This document shows positions 7,705 through 16,695 of a stretch of 42,128 bases of DNA, piece after piece (positions within the stretch are counted from its first letter, which is position 1; each line of letters starts with the position of its first letter). Both the position numbers and the translations under genes were made by a program. Source of the stretch: Legionella sp. (GTDB lineage: Bacteria; Pseudomonadota; Gammaproteobacteria; Legionellales; Legionellaceae); NCBI GenBank assembly GCA_030158115.1, contig JAOATK010000024.1:1-42128 (forward strand). The letters run 5' to 3'. The notes under the pieces were generated by a model that made no database searches, was not told the origin of the DNA, and was given only the letters and a program-made list of their open reading frames with translations.

Positions 7705-9092
7705 GTTGTTGGAATCACTAACTTTTGACCCACCCTCAATGTGGTCGTACCCTGCAAATGATTACTTGCTTGCAGTGCTTTGATAGGAACTCTATACCGA
7801 GCAGCTACAACAGGCAAGGAATCTCCCGCACGAACCAAATGAAATTTACTTGCCAGCATTGCCTCTAAACGTGAGCCATGGGGTGGGTTTTCCCAGAAAT
7901 AACCTTTAATTCCCTGAAATATCGCTTGGCTCAAACGCATTTGATACGCTGCGCTCATCAAATTACGCTCTTCACTAGGATTAGAAATAAATCCAGTTTC
8001 TACCAAAATTGAGGGGATATCCGGTGATTTTAAGACCATAAAACGAGCTTGCTCTACTCGACTATTATGCAAACTAGCAAAACTTCCTAGCTGTCCCAAC
8101 ACCCGAGTACCAATTTGTAAGCCTGCGCTAATAGTGGCTGTTTGCGATAAATCAATAAGCACTGAACGCACTACCCCGTTACGGTCATCTAGTTCACCTA
8201 AATTCACGCCACCTAACTCGGAGTAGTTTTCTTTCTCAGCCAACCATCGTGCAGCTTCACTGGTTGCACCACTTTGAGATAATGCAAATACCGAAGCACC
8301 ATGAGAATGGGGGTTATTAAACGCATCCGCATGAATAGCAACAAACACATCGCCATTATATTTGCGGGCAATCTCCATACGCTCTCTAAGACCAACATAA
8401 TAATCACTAGAACGCGTCAGCACTGCTCGCATTCCGGGTTGGCGATTAATTAAATCCCTTAATTTAAGAGTAATCGCTAAAACAACATCCTTTTCATTGC
8501 TACGATGAGGACCTCTGGCGCCACAGTCTTTTCCACCATGACCTGCATCTAATACCACAATCACATCTCGTAGCGATTTAGGATTATTGCTGACCTTAAT
8601 AGGTGTTTGATGCGCAACTATAGGCGACGCGTATTGCACTGGCCGTTGCTGTATTGTTACTTGAGGTGCCTGGATTGTGGGAGAATGAGGCGGCACTATT
8701 GGGTCACCACTGTATAACAAATCCACACGAACACCGTTAGGCGAACCTTGAGGTTGCCAAGGAGCCGAGCGTATTTGTACTTTTTGATTAACATCTAGCA
8801 CTAATCGTAAGGTATTGGCATCCGCCTGGCCAGTACGTATTTGGTGAATTATCGTATTGGTTAAACTCGGAGGAGTGACGCCCGCCCCTAATCTTGTTGC
8901 TTTTAAATCTAAAACGACTCGATTAGGATTGGATAAAAAAAGTAAGCGATGAGTAAACGGACCTTCAATTGTTAAAAAAAGTGAGGTTTGGTTTTTTTGC
9001 TGTTTTATCTCTACCGCTTTTAATTGTGCACCAAATGCAGCCGCAACATTCAAGCTCATGAGCCAAAACAAACACCATGAACGTAGAGTCAT
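7695..9092 (-). CDS. amiB: N-acetylmuramoyl-L-alanine amidase (AmiB type)
   Basis: A 465-residue periplasmic amidase that cleaves the lactyl-alanine bond of peptidoglycan during daughter-cell separation. Domains in order are a signal peptide (residues 1-22, ending AAAFGA), an AMIN domain (about 24-126) for septal targeting, a Pro/Gln-rich linker, Amidase_3 (about 176-398) and a C-terminal LysM (about 416-461). Zinc and catalytic residues are His185 (DAGHGGKD), Glu200, His254 (AIHADAF) and Glu365 (VETGFISN). Residues 280-350 form the inserted regulatory helix region that normally needs EnvC/NlpD activation. The start overlaps the tsaE stop (ATGA). Confidence 0.95.
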   Translation of the reverse strand: MTLRSWCLFWLMSLNVAAAFGAQLKAVEIKQQKNQTSLFLTIEGPFTHRLLFLSNPNRVVLDLKATRLGAGVTPPSLTNTIIHQIRTGQADANTLRLVLDVNQKVQIRSAPWQPQGSPNGVRVDLLYSGDPIVPPHSPTIQAPQVTIQQRPVQYASPIVAHQTPIKVSNNPKSLRDVIVVLDAGHGGKDCGARGPHRSNEKDVVLAITLKLRDLINRQPGMRAVLTRSSDYYVGLRERMEIARKYNGDVFVAIHADAFNNPHSHGASVFALSQSGATSEAARWLAEKENYSELGGVNLGELDDRNGVVRSVLIDLSQTATISAGLQIGTRVLGQLGSFASLHNSRVEQARFMVLKSPDIPSILVETGFISNPSEERNLMSAAYQMRLSQAIFQGIKGYFWENPPHGSRLEAMLASKFHLVRAGDSLPVVAARYRVPIKALQASNHLQGTTTLRVGQKLVIPTTWA

Positions 9093-9568
9093 AATTTACC
9101 TATCAGGCGATCTAAAATTTTTCTGCCAGCTTCGCTAAATGATGTCATTTGCATTTCACGACCAGCCCCTTTTATACTTAACTTAAAACGAATATCAATA
9201 TTAGGCAATGTTTTTCCCGCATTTTCGGCCCATTCTATACAGCAAATACTGTCGTTCGTAAAATAATCCCGAAATCCCAAATATTCTAGCTCATCCTCAT
9301 GCTGTATCCGATATAAATCAAAATGATGAATATTAATATCCTGACAAAAATAACTTTCTACCAGTGAAAAAGTAGGGCTTTTGATGGCCGATTGCACCCC
9401 TAAACACCTCAATATTGCGCGCACAATCGTCGTTTTGCCAGCACCCAGATCGCCACTAAAAGTTATAGTTAAAGGAGGCGTAAGAATGGGAGCCAAGCAA
9501 ATTGCAAACTCTTCACTGGCCTTTTGACTGGGTAAATCTAAAGTTATTTCTTTCTTCAATTTGTTCAT
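9089..9568 (-). CDS. tsaE: tRNA threonylcarbamoyladenosine biosynthesis ATPase TsaE
   Basis: A 159-residue P-loop ATPase that works with TsaB and TsaD to make t6A37 in tRNAs reading ANN codons. The Walker A motif SGDLGAGKTT lies at about residues 38-47, the switch-like SPTFSLVESY follows, and HFDLYR and CIEWAEN are family hallmarks. I start it at ATG 9568 (MNKLKKEITL); this ATG shares ATGA with the nnr stop, which implies translational coupling. The amiB start overlaps its stop in the same way. Confidence 0.95.
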   Translation of the reverse strand: MNKLKKEITLDLPSQKASEEFAICLAPILTPPLTITFSGDLGAGKTTIVRAILRCLGVQSAIKSPTFSLVESYFCQDINIHHFDLYRIQHEDELEYLGFRDYFTNDSICCIEWAENAGKTLPNIDIRFKLSIKGAGREMQMTSFSEAGRKILDRLIGKL

Positions 9569-11049
9569 ATGCGACAATTTAATATACTAGGTAAAACATC
9601 AAAAACATCACTAGCTAATAAGCCTGAGCCACCTAAAGCGCGGGCTATTTGATCACCAGCAAGTGCATGGGCAAACACTCCACATTGCGCAGCATTGGAT
9701 AAGGAAAAACCTTGCGCACAAAGCCCTGCAATAATACCACTTAAGACATCTCCCATACCAGCACTAGCCATAGCAGGATTGCCTTTTGGACAAACAAAAG
9801 CACTGTGATCTGCGGCCTGGATAATTGTCCCGGCACCTTTTAAAACAATAACACCGCCATATTGGTGTTGAAGGTCTCTTGCTGCTTGATACCTGTCTTT
9901 TTGTATAATATCAGTAGAACAGGATAACAAAGCCGCTGCTTCACCTGGGTGAGGCGTTAATATCCAATTATCATCCAGTTGTGGATGCTCAGCTAAAAGT
10001 CTCAGTGCAGACGCATCAATCACCATAGGTAGTTGAGATGTAATCGCTGCTAAAAAGATATCAACAGCCCAATCACTGTCTCCAAGGCCTGGACCGATAA
10101 CACAAACTGTAGCTTTTGCTAATAAAGGCTGTAGGTCTTTCGCTGTGCTAACACCCCAAATCATTGCTTCAGGCATTAAAGTAAATGCGGTTTTTGCATA
10201 GTCTGGACAAGTAGCAATACTCACAGCCCCCGCTCCAGTGCGCATTGCCGCTTTCGCGGTCAAATACATGGCACCAGGCATTCCTGGACCACCACCAATT
10301 ACTAAAACATGCCCATAATTACCTTTGTGCGAATTTTTTTTACGTCCAGGCAAAGGCAAAGCCACTGTTTCTTTACTTAAGAGATGAGCGACAGGTAGTT
10401 GTTTTGCTGCACAGGTTTCAAGCTGTATGGGACAATAATAAATATCGCCACAATAATCAGGGCCATCCGCTGTGTACATACCTGCTTTAAGGCCAATAAA
10501 GGTTACTGTGTTGTCTGCTTTCACGCAAAAGTTAGCAACGCAACCAGTGTCCGCATGAAGACCCGAAGGAATATCTAAAGAAAATACTGGTAAACCACTT
10601 GCGTTAATCTGATGAACTGCTGCAGCCATGACTCCATGAACAGGTCCTTTTAAACCGATACCCAATAGCGCATCAACAATTAACTCAACATCAACTTCTA
10701 TAGGCTCGTCTATGGACTGGCATTCAACACCAGCAGCCATTGCCATTAAAGCAGCATATTGTGCTGCTGGAGGCAAATCCGTCACCGTTTTACACTGATA
10801 GACAGTAACTAATAATCCTTCTTCGTGAGCTATTCGCGCTAAGACAAATCCATCCCCTGCATTATTTCCCGCACCACAAAACACAGCTATATGTTGAACG
10901 TAGGGATAGAGTTTTTTTAAATAAAAAAAAGCCTCTATACCTGCTCGAGACATTAATTCATTTTCATCTAATTGATACAAAGACATGGCTTGCCGTTCAC
11001 AAGCTCTTATTTGCTCACAACGATAAAGGGCATTTTCTGGCTTAGTCAC
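9565..11049 (-). CDS. nnr: Bifunctional NAD(P)H-hydrate epimerase/dehydratase
   Basis: A 494-residue repair enzyme for damaged (hydrated) NADH and NADPH. The N-terminal YjeF epimerase domain (about 1-210) carries CGAGNNAGDGFVLAR and a conserved Asp in DIPSGLHAD. The C-terminal ADP-dependent dehydratase domain (about 225-494), of ribokinase fold, carries GPGLGDSDW, LTPHPGEAAAL and the catalytic AGMGDVLSGIIAGL. I prefer GTG at 11049, seven bases after GGAG, over the GTG at 11097, which falls next to a hairpin repeat. It heads the five-gene operon ending with miaA, and each junction overlaps. Confidence 0.93.
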   Translation of the reverse strand: MTKPENALYRCEQIRACERQAMSLYQLDENELMSRAGIEAFFYLKKLYPYVQHIAVFCGAGNNAGDGFVLARIAHEEGLLVTVYQCKTVTDLPPAAQYAALMAMAAGVECQSIDEPIEVDVELIVDALLGIGLKGPVHGVMAAAVHQINASGLPVFSLDIPSGLHADTGCVANFCVKADNTVTFIGLKAGMYTADGPDYCGDIYYCPIQLETCAAKQLPVAHLLSKETVALPLPGRKKNSHKGNYGHVLVIGGGPGMPGAMYLTAKAAMRTGAGAVSIATCPDYAKTAFTLMPEAMIWGVSTAKDLQPLLAKATVCVIGPGLGDSDWAVDIFLAAITSQLPMVIDASALRLLAEHPQLDDNWILTPHPGEAAALLSCSTDIIQKDRYQAARDLQHQYGGVIVLKGAGTIIQAADHSAFVCPKGNPAMASAGMGDVLSGIIAGLCAQGFSLSNAAQCGVFAHALAGDQIARALGGSGLLASDVFDVLPSILNCRI

Positions 11050-11086
11050 CTGCTTGCTCCAAGATCGGATCTCATATGAAAATAAC

Positions 11087-11273
11087 CTTGATGCCACATG
11101 GCATCCAAGCTACATTTCACTGCTATTAAATTAAGATCACACTTCCAATTGACCAATTCGTCGTCCGCGCAAGGGCGGGGATCTATTCGGGATACAGCGC
11201 TGTTCTATCTTGCTCGATGCATCCCAGCCTTCGCGGAAAAGACAATAAACTTAATGTCAGTGAAGCTACATTT
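11087..11273. repeat. Intergenic repeat remnants between sspB and nnr
   Basis: CTTGATGCC (11087-11095) and GGCATCCAAG (11100-11109) form a compact hairpin. AAGCTACATTT appears at 11107-11117 and again at 11263-11273, where it overlaps the sspB stop. Between them lie short GC-rich pieces (CGCGCAAGGGCGGGG, GGGATACAGCGCTG) unlike the AT-rich surroundings. This resembles a decayed short repeat element; no ORF is credible. Confidence 0.5.
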
Positions 11274-11664
11274 ACTCTACTAATTTTAAAAAGGGCTTAT
11301 TTTTTACTGTGCTCTCAGGGTCAGTGCTAACTGGTGGTGCTGAAGGTGCGTCTTCTATTTCAAACGCAATACCTCTGCCATTTTCTTTAGCATAAATCTC
11401 CAAAACAGCGCCAGGAGGCACATAAATTTGCTCTGCCTTGCCTGAAAAACGCGCCGTAAACACAATACGATCATTTTCCAATAACAAACCACGAGTGGCA
11501 GAAGGAGAAACATTTAATACTATTCGTCCTTCAATCACGTGCTCTTGTGGAACCTGTATACCCAAATAGTCCGCTTGAACCAGGATATATGGTGTGAGAG
11601 CGTTATCTACAATCCAATCATAGATAGCGCGTATTAGGTAAGGTTTATTCGATGTCATAGTCAT
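11272..11664 (-). CDS. sspB: ClpXP protease specificity-enhancing factor SspB
   Basis: A 130-residue adaptor that binds ssrA-tagged peptides and delivers them to ClpXP. The folded domain (about 1-110) shows the family pattern RAIYDWIVDNALTPYILV, then HVIEGRIVLNVSPSA and an IYVPPGAVLEIYA strand. The last 20 residues form a flexible tail ending NKPFLKLVE, consistent with the ClpX-binding tail of the family. It follows sspA by five bases, the usual sspAB pairing. Confidence 0.95.
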   Translation of the reverse strand: MTMTSNKPYLIRAIYDWIVDNALTPYILVQADYLGIQVPQEHVIEGRIVLNVSPSATRGLLLENDRIVFTARFSGKAEQIYVPPGAVLEIYAKENGRGIAFEIEDAPSAPPVSTDPESTVKNKPFLKLVE

Positions 11665-11669
11665 TTTAT

Positions 11670-12293
11670 TTATGCCGCTCTTAATTGTCTCTCAGCATCA
11701 GTCAGGCTTACTTGAAACGAATCACGTTTGAACAAGCGCTGCATGTATGCAATTAATCCCTTAAATTCAGGTCCAATTTCAACACCCAGTCGAGGCAAAC
11801 GCCACAACAAAGGAGCTAGAGCGCAATCTAATAGAGAAAACTCATCGCTCAGGAAATAAGACTTATCTGCAAAAACTGGGTCAAGACTAGTTAAACTATC
11901 AAAAAGATTTGCTTTAGCTTCTTCTTTATTCTGATTATCTTTTAAAATCTGACTCATTAAATAATACCAGTCATGCTCTATGCGATGCATCATTTTGCGA
12001 GTTTCTGCACGCGCAACTGGATAAACAGGTAATAGAGGTGGATGAGGAAAACGCTCATCTAAATATTCCATAATGATACGTGGTTCGTATAGCACAAGTT
12101 CTCTATCAATTAAAGTAGGGATAGTGCCATAGGGGTTTAAAGCTAAGAGATCAGAGCTGGGTTCATTTTGTTTAGCAGGCAAAATTTCTACATTCACCCC
12201 TTTTTCCGCCAACACGATACGAACTTGGTGACTGTACACGTCATCAATATCAGAAAATAAAGACATTATAGTGCGCTTTGCAACAATTGCCAT
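11670..12293 (-). CDS. sspA: Stringent starvation protein A (GST fold)
   Basis: A 207-residue RNA-polymerase-associated regulator with a glutathione S-transferase fold. The thioredoxin-like N-half reads TIMSLFSDIDDVYSHQVRIV and then LNPYGTIPTLIDRELVLYEP, the SspA equivalent of the GST G-site, and the helical C-half contains FSLLDCALAPLLWRL. I start it at ATG 12293 (MAIVAKRTIM), six bases after GGAG; an upstream TTG at 12299 is less likely. It follows petC by about 60 bases, and the order pet-sspA-sspB is common in gammaproteobacteria. Confidence 0.95.
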   Translation of the reverse strand: MAIVAKRTIMSLFSDIDDVYSHQVRIVLAEKGVNVEILPAKQNEPSSDLLALNPYGTIPTLIDRELVLYEPRIIMEYLDERFPHPPLLPVYPVARAETRKMMHRIEHDWYYLMSQILKDNQNKEEAKANLFDSLTSLDPVFADKSYFLSDEFSLLDCALAPLLWRLPRLGVEIGPEFKGLIAYMQRLFKRDSFQVSLTDAERQLRAA

Positions 12294-12351
12294 TAGCAAC
12301 TCCTATTCAGAAAACCTGTAACAAACTTTACAGTATAAAGCCAGTATTTTA

Positions 12352-13002
12352 TCACATTTTTAACCGTTTGGGTTGTTTTTTTTGCCAATATACTTTCTTT
12401 AAACTAAAGGCTATTAAAAGAAAAATCAATAAAAATGCCATTACACGCCATCCTAGCTGGTATCTGGTTTCTAATTCAGGCTCACTGACATAAGAAAGAA
12501 AAGTAACTAAATCCCTCTGATCTTGCATGGAATTACCTTTACCTAAAGAGGCTAAAACATTAGGCATCATCACGTCATGAACCAGGAGGTTATTCACGCC
12601 AAAAGGTCTGGATTTATCATTATAAAAACCACTCAAATAAAGATAAAGCCAACGTGCGCCTCTTTCTCTAACCACTAAAGACAAATCAGGGGGAGCCACT
12701 CCAAACCATTTTTTTGCATCTTCAGGAGACAAGGCGATTTCAATTGGCGCATTAACAGGAGCCTGAGTAAAAATTAAATTTTGTTTTAATAAATCGTCAT
12801 CAACACGGCCATCAAAAGTGAGCAAACCCAAACCTTTGGCCATCTGATTATAACGCATGTACTTTAAGGAGTGACAACCAGAACAATAGTTAATAAATAG
12901 CTTTGCACCACGCTGCAAGCTCGCTTTATGATTAGTTGCCTGGGCATTAAAATTGTAACAACCCCACAAAAGACAAATAAAAAATAAGCTTTTCTTGTAC
13001 AT
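12352..13002 (-). CDS. petC: Ubiquinol-cytochrome c reductase, cytochrome c1
   Basis: A 216-residue subunit of the bc1 complex that passes electrons from the Rieske centre to soluble cytochrome c. It has a signal peptide (1-22), the haem c site CSGCH at 40-44, and a Met ligand candidate in DVMMPNVL (145/146). A single C-terminal membrane anchor spans about 182-203, followed by a Lys-rich cytoplasmic tail. The ATG overlaps the petB stop by one base (TAATG). It is short relative to many c1 proteins but complete. Confidence 0.96.
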   Translation of the reverse strand: MYKKSLFFICLLWGCYNFNAQATNHKASLQRGAKLFINYCSGCHSLKYMRYNQMAKGLGLLTFDGRVDDDLLKQNLIFTQAPVNAPIEIALSPEDAKKWFGVAPPDLSLVVRERGARWLYLYLSGFYNDKSRPFGVNNLLVHDVMMPNVLASLGKGNSMQDQRDLVTFLSYVSEPELETRYQLGWRVMAFLLIFLLIAFSLKKVYWQKKQPKRLKM

Positions 13003-14216
13003 TATAATGCACCTATTCTAGTAGGCAGCGATAATGACCGCTCCAGACGCGTATAAAAAGGCATCAATATAAAATAGGAAAAATAAATAACTGTCGCTGT
13101 TCTTGCTAATAATAAGCGGCTCGGAGTCAGCGGAATAGTTCCTAAATAACCCAAAACAATAAATGCAACAACAGCAAGTCCTAGCATGATACGTGAATAT
13201 AGCCCTTTATAACGCATTGATCGAACAGGGCTCTGATCTAGCCAAGGCAATAAAAATAGTAAGAATACAGAAGAAAAGATACAGATTACTCCCATTAGTT
13301 TATTTGGGATCGCACGTAACATCGCATAAAAAGGAGACATATACCACATTGGAGCAATATGATCTGGTGTTATTAAAGGGTTAGCTGGAACAAAATTATT
13401 AGGCTCCAAAAAATATCCCCCCATTTCTGGAGCAAAAAATACCGCCGCAAAGAATAAAATTAAAAAACCAATGATGCCTACAAAATCTTTCACCGTATAA
13501 TAGGGGTGAAATGGAATTCCATCTATAGGCTTACCCTCTTTATTCAAAGTATTATTAATTTCAATACCTTCAGGATTGTTTGAACCAACATAATGTAAGG
13601 TAACAACATGCAAGAAAACCAAAAGTAAAATGAGTAGTGGAACAGCAATGACATGCAAAGCAAAAAATCGTTGTAAGGTAACCCCGGTGACTGCATAGTC
13701 CCCTCGTAGCCAAAAAACTAGATTTTTCCCAATGTATGGAATAGCACTAAATAGTGAGGTGATTACTTGAGCTCCCCAATAAGACATTTGCCCCCAAGGA
13801 AGTAAGTATCCAAAAAAGGCCCCCGCTAGCAGTAAAACATATAAAAACATACCTAAAATCCAGACCAGCTCTCTGGGGCGTTGATAAGAGCCATAAAGCA
13901 AGCCACGAAACAGATGTAAATAAATCACAATAAAAAATGCAGAGGCCCCGGTAGAATGCATGTAACGTAATAACCAGCCGTAATTTATATCCCTCATGAT
14001 GTATTCTATAGAAGAAAATGCAAGCTCAGCTGTAGGCGTATAAAACATTGTTAACCATAAGCCGGTGACGAATTGATTTACTAAAAGTATTAAAGCAAAT
14101 ACGCCGAAGAAATAAAAAAAGTTGAGATTTTTGGGGACATAATAGTTACTAAAATGCTTTTTCCATAAATCAATTAAAGGAAAGCGCGCATCCAGCCAAT
14201 GTAATAAACGTTGCAT
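13002..14216 (-). CDS. petB: Ubiquinol-cytochrome c reductase, cytochrome b
   Basis: A 404-residue integral membrane subunit with about eight to nine spans that binds two b haems and both quinone sites. Signatures seen are the haem region YMHSTGASAFFIVIYLHLFRG, the Qo-site run LPWGQMSYWGAQVITSLFSAIP, a second His pair in FFALHVIAVPLLILLLVFLH, and the PEW-equivalent loop, which here reads ITPDHIAPMWYMSPFYAMLR. It lies between petA and petC. The 72 bases before it, back to petA, contain no separate gene. Confidence 0.97.
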   Translation of the reverse strand: MQRLLHWLDARFPLIDLWKKHFSNYYVPKNLNFFYFFGVFALILLVNQFVTGLWLTMFYTPTAELAFSSIEYIMRDINYGWLLRYMHSTGASAFFIVIYLHLFRGLLYGSYQRPRELVWILGMFLYVLLLAGAFFGYLLPWGQMSYWGAQVITSLFSAIPYIGKNLVFWLRGDYAVTGVTLQRFFALHVIAVPLLILLLVFLHVVTLHYVGSNNPEGIEINNTLNKEGKPIDGIPFHPYYTVKDFVGIIGFLILFFAAVFFAPEMGGYFLEPNNFVPANPLITPDHIAPMWYMSPFYAMLRAIPNKLMGVICIFSSVFLLFLLPWLDQSPVRSMRYKGLYSRIMLGLAVVAFIVLGYLGTIPLTPSRLLLARTATVIYFSYFILMPFYTRLERSLSLPTRIGAL

Positions 14217-14288
14217 TAAAAATCCTGATTTGCCTAATAATTACTTAGAGCCTGTTTGTGTGCAACCAATGTCACATACTCAAAGACT

Positions 14289-14906
14289 TTACGACACATT
14301 CTCATCCTCGCCAATCACCAAAAGGTGAGCATTAATAAAACGATGCGGAGGAACTTCTAAATTAATGGGAGCAGGCACTCCTTTGAAAACTCGTCCTGCC
14401 AAATCAAAAGTTGAACCATGACAAGGACAGAAAAAACCACCCGGCCAATTAGGAGCTATGTCGCCTAAATCAGGTTTATATTTAGGTGAGCAACCTAGAT
14501 GCGTGCAAAGGCCGATTAAAACTAAATATTCAGGGTGAATAGAACGGTATTTATTACTAGCGGATGGGGGTTGTTGGTCAACCAAAGAATGCGGATCTCG
14601 TAGCAAAGACTCATCACTACTATTCAAATCGTCTATCATCGCCTGAGTTCGTCGGATAACCCACACTGGCTTGCCTCTCCATGCAACCACAAGCAACTCA
14701 CCAGGCTGCATTCTACTAAGATCAACCTCTATTGGCCCTGCCAAAGCCAATGTTTTGGCACTAGGTAATAAGGATGAGGCTAGAGGAGTTAGGGCACATA
14801 CAGCACCTATGCCTCCTAACACACAGCTTGCTCCTAGCAAAAAGCGTCGTCGTCCCTCATCGGCAACTAGCCCTTCATTCGGCTCATTATTACTCGAGTT
14901 ACTCAT
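14289..14906 (-). CDS. petA: Ubiquinol-cytochrome c reductase, Rieske iron-sulfur subunit
   Basis: A 205-residue Rieske protein. From the chosen start, the cluster ligands are Cys134 and His136 (CTHLGC) and Cys160 and His163 (CPCHGS), with Cys139 and Cys162 as the disulfide pair. The N-terminus has a twin-arginine-type signal/anchor (EGRRRFLLGASCVLGGIGAV). I chose ATG 14906 (MSNSSNNEP); an upstream ATG at 14921 would put the start against the inverted repeat at 14923. It leads petABC, which may run on into sspAB. Confidence 0.96.
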   Translation of the reverse strand: MSNSSNNEPNEGLVADEGRRRFLLGASCVLGGIGAVCALTPLASSLLPSAKTLALAGPIEVDLSRMQPGELLVVAWRGKPVWVIRRTQAMIDDLNSSDESLLRDPHSLVDQQPPSASNKYRSIHPEYLVLIGLCTHLGCSPKYKPDLGDIAPNWPGGFFCPCHGSTFDLAGRVFKGVPAPINLEVPPHRFINAHLLVIGEDENVS

Positions 14907-14922
14907 ATAAAATCCGTACAAC

Positions 14923-14963
14923 GTAGCCTTGATGTAAGCATAACGTCACTGCATCAAGGCTAC
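14923..14963. repeat. Short inverted repeat between rpsI and petA
   Basis: GTAGCCTTGATG (14923-14934) and CATCAAGGCTAC (14952-14963) are perfect 12-base arms around a 17-base loop. The arm resembles the GTAGCCTGGATG core of the elements at 5033 and 42072, so this is probably a diverged or solo copy. It lies just after the rpsI terminator. Confidence 0.8.
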
Positions 14964-14990
14964 CTAGTAAAACTCACATAAAATACCAAT

Positions 14991-15015
14991 AAAAAACCCC
15001 GCAATAAGCGAGGTT
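14991..15015 (-). terminator. Rho-independent terminator of rplM-rpsI
   Basis: On the minus strand AACCTCGC pairs with GCGGGGTT over a TTATT loop, followed by TTTTTT. It lies 21 bases past the rpsI stop. Confidence 0.85.
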
Positions 15016-15035
15016 CTCTGAATAACCGATAAAAA

Positions 15036-15467
15036 TTAACGTTTCGAGTATTGGGTCGCACGACGTGCTTTGTGCAAACCAACTTTTTTACGTTCAACAC
15101 GACGTGAGTCACGAGTTAATAAACCACGTGCGCGTAATTTTCTGCGGAAAGAATCTGGATTAGGTTCAGCATCTTCTGCTAAGCCTTTTTCATCATAGGT
15201 AACTAGCGCTCTTGCTATACCTAAACGCACAGCACCCGCTTGACCAGAAATTCCACCACCAACAACTGTGATATAAATATCAAATTTATTAACTAAATCA
15301 ACAGTCTCAAGTGGTTGCATAACAACCATGCAAGAAGTTTCACGGCAAAAATATTCTTTTAAGGTACGGCCATTAACAGTGATCTTGCCTTTACCTGGGC
15401 GTAAAAAAACACGAGCTGTTGAACTTTTTCTACGGCCTGTACCGTAGTATTGCTTCATTTCAGCCAT
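15036..15467 (-). CDS. rpsI: 30S ribosomal protein S9
   Basis: A 143-residue ribosomal protein of the small-subunit head whose C-terminal tail reaches the P-site tRNA. It shows [15 protein letters not shown] at the N-terminus, [19 protein letters not shown] in the core and the basic C-terminus ATQYSKR ending in Lys-Arg. Slightly longer than the E. coli protein. It follows rplM by five bases and is closed by a terminator. Confidence 0.98.
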   Translation of the reverse strand: MAEMKQYYGTGRRKSSTARVFLRPGKGKITVNGRTLKEYFCRETSCMVVMQPLETVDLVNKFDIYITVVGGGISGQAGAVRLGIARALVTYDEKGLAEDAEPNPDSFRRKLRARGLLTRDSRRVERKKVGLHKARRATQYSKR

Positions 15468-15472
15468 AATAC

Positions 15473-15907
15473 TTATTCCTCAATAACAAGTTGCTTGGGT
15501 TGCTGTGCTGCATGTGGATGATCGCTACCAACGTAAACTTTCATCTTACGATACATATCTCTACCCAATGGATTTTTTGGTAACATGCCTTTTACAGCAA
15601 GCTCAATAATTCTAGTAGGGTTTCTAGCCAATAGTTTTTCAAAACTATCTGACTTGATACCACCAGGATGACCTGTATGTCGATAATACATCTTATCTTT
15701 AAACTTACGACCAGTCACTGCAACTTTTTCTGCATTGATGACAATGATGTAATCGCCTGTATCAACGTGTGGGGTATATTCAGCTTTATGTTTGCCGCGT
15801 AAACGACGGGCAATCTCAGTAGCTAAACGACCTAAAACTTTGTCGCTGGCATCAACCACGAACCAGTCACGTTTTACTTCGTGGCCTTTGGCACTAAATG
15901 TCTTCAT
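15473..15907 (-). CDS. rplM: 50S ribosomal protein L13
   Basis: A 144-residue early-assembly protein of the large subunit. Motifs are [47 protein letters not shown] and the [18 protein letters not shown] helix. GGAG lies eight bases upstream of the ATG. The AT-rich leader between 15908 and 16083 should hold the rplM-rpsI promoter, since the upstream gene is on the same strand 176 bases away. Confidence 0.98.
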   Translation of the reverse strand: MKTFSAKGHEVKRDWFVVDASDKVLGRLATEIARRLRGKHKAEYTPHVDTGDYIIVINAEKVAVTGRKFKDKMYYRHTGHPGGIKSDSFEKLLARNPTRIIELAVKGMLPKNPLGRDMYRKMKVYVGSDHPHAAQQPKQLVIEE

Positions 15908-16083
15908 TAAATGAACTCCGAACCGCCTAAATTAGTAATCTTCTATCATGGACGGGCGATTTTAACCAAAACAGAAACATCCTACAAGTAAAAAGGATAA
16001 AAATTTACAAACAATTAACTAAATATCTATAATTTATCTATAAAACCCAGACGTAGCCTAATTGCAAGTAACCAGGCCACCAA

Positions 16084-16395
16084 TTATTCAAGTACTAACT
16101 CCTGGACAATTAGACCAGAAATCAAATGAGAGTCAATAATTTTATCGATATCGTCAAACGATGAATAGGAATACCAAACCCCTTCAGGATAAACGACAAG
16201 GCATGGGCCTAACCCACAGCGACCTAGACAACCTGACTTACTGACGCGAATTTTTCCCGGACCGTGTAGCTCTAACTCCAGTAATCTGGCTTTCATGTAC
16301 GTAAAAAATTCTTCTCCACCAGAAGTAGCGCAGCATTGTTTGCCTGCGGCTTTCTGGTTAGTACATAACATGACATGTTTTAAATAATAAGCCAA
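16084..16395 (-). CDS. Thioredoxin-like [2Fe-2S] ferredoxin
   Basis: A 103-residue protein of the thioredoxin-like 2Fe-2S ferredoxin family (as in the NuoE C-domain and the Azotobacter Shethna-type protein). The cluster ligand pattern is Cys11, Cys21 or Cys22, Cys56 and Cys60 in KSGCLGRCGLGPCLVVYPEG. The partner is not evident. It starts four bases after ihfA and may be the distal gene of the pheST-ihfA transcript. Confidence 0.88.
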   Translation of the reverse strand: MAYYLKHVMLCTNQKAAGKQCCATSGGEEFFTYMKARLLELELHGPGKIRVSKSGCLGRCGLGPCLVVYPEGVWYSYSSFDDIDKIIDSHLISGLIVQELVLE

Positions 16396-16399
16396 AAAA

Positions 16400-16693
16400 C
16401 TATTTCCCTATCTCTTCTATCTTATTTTTTAATTTGAGTCCTGACTTAAATGTAACAACTCTTCGTGCCACTACAGGGATCTCTTCACCTGTTTTAGGGT
16501 TTCTTCCCGGTCTTTCTGGCTTATCTCTTAAAGTAAAATTACCAAAACCTGATAATTTTACGTGATGTCCATGCTCAAGAGCATGTCGTAATACCTCAAA
16601 AAAATTCTCGACCATTTCTTTTGATGCAGGCTTAGATAACTTTAATTCATCACACAAGGTTTCTGCCATTATTGCTTTGCTTAATGCATTCAC
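16400..16693 (-). CDS. ihfA: Integration host factor subunit alpha
   Basis: A 97-residue DNA-bending protein that dimerises with IhfB. It carries the HU/IHF core [19 protein letters not shown] and the beta-arm [15 protein letters not shown], whose Pro intercalates in the minor groove. In Legionella, IHF is known to influence growth-phase and virulence gene expression. It follows pheT by two bases, as in enterobacteria, so it is co-transcribed with the tRNA synthetase genes. Confidence 0.97.
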   Translation of the reverse strand: MNALSKAIMAETLCDELKLSKPASKEMVENFFEVLRHALEHGHHVKLSGFGNFTLRDKPERPGRNPKTGEEIPVVARRVVTFKSGLKLKNKIEEIGK

Positions 16694-16695
16694 GA

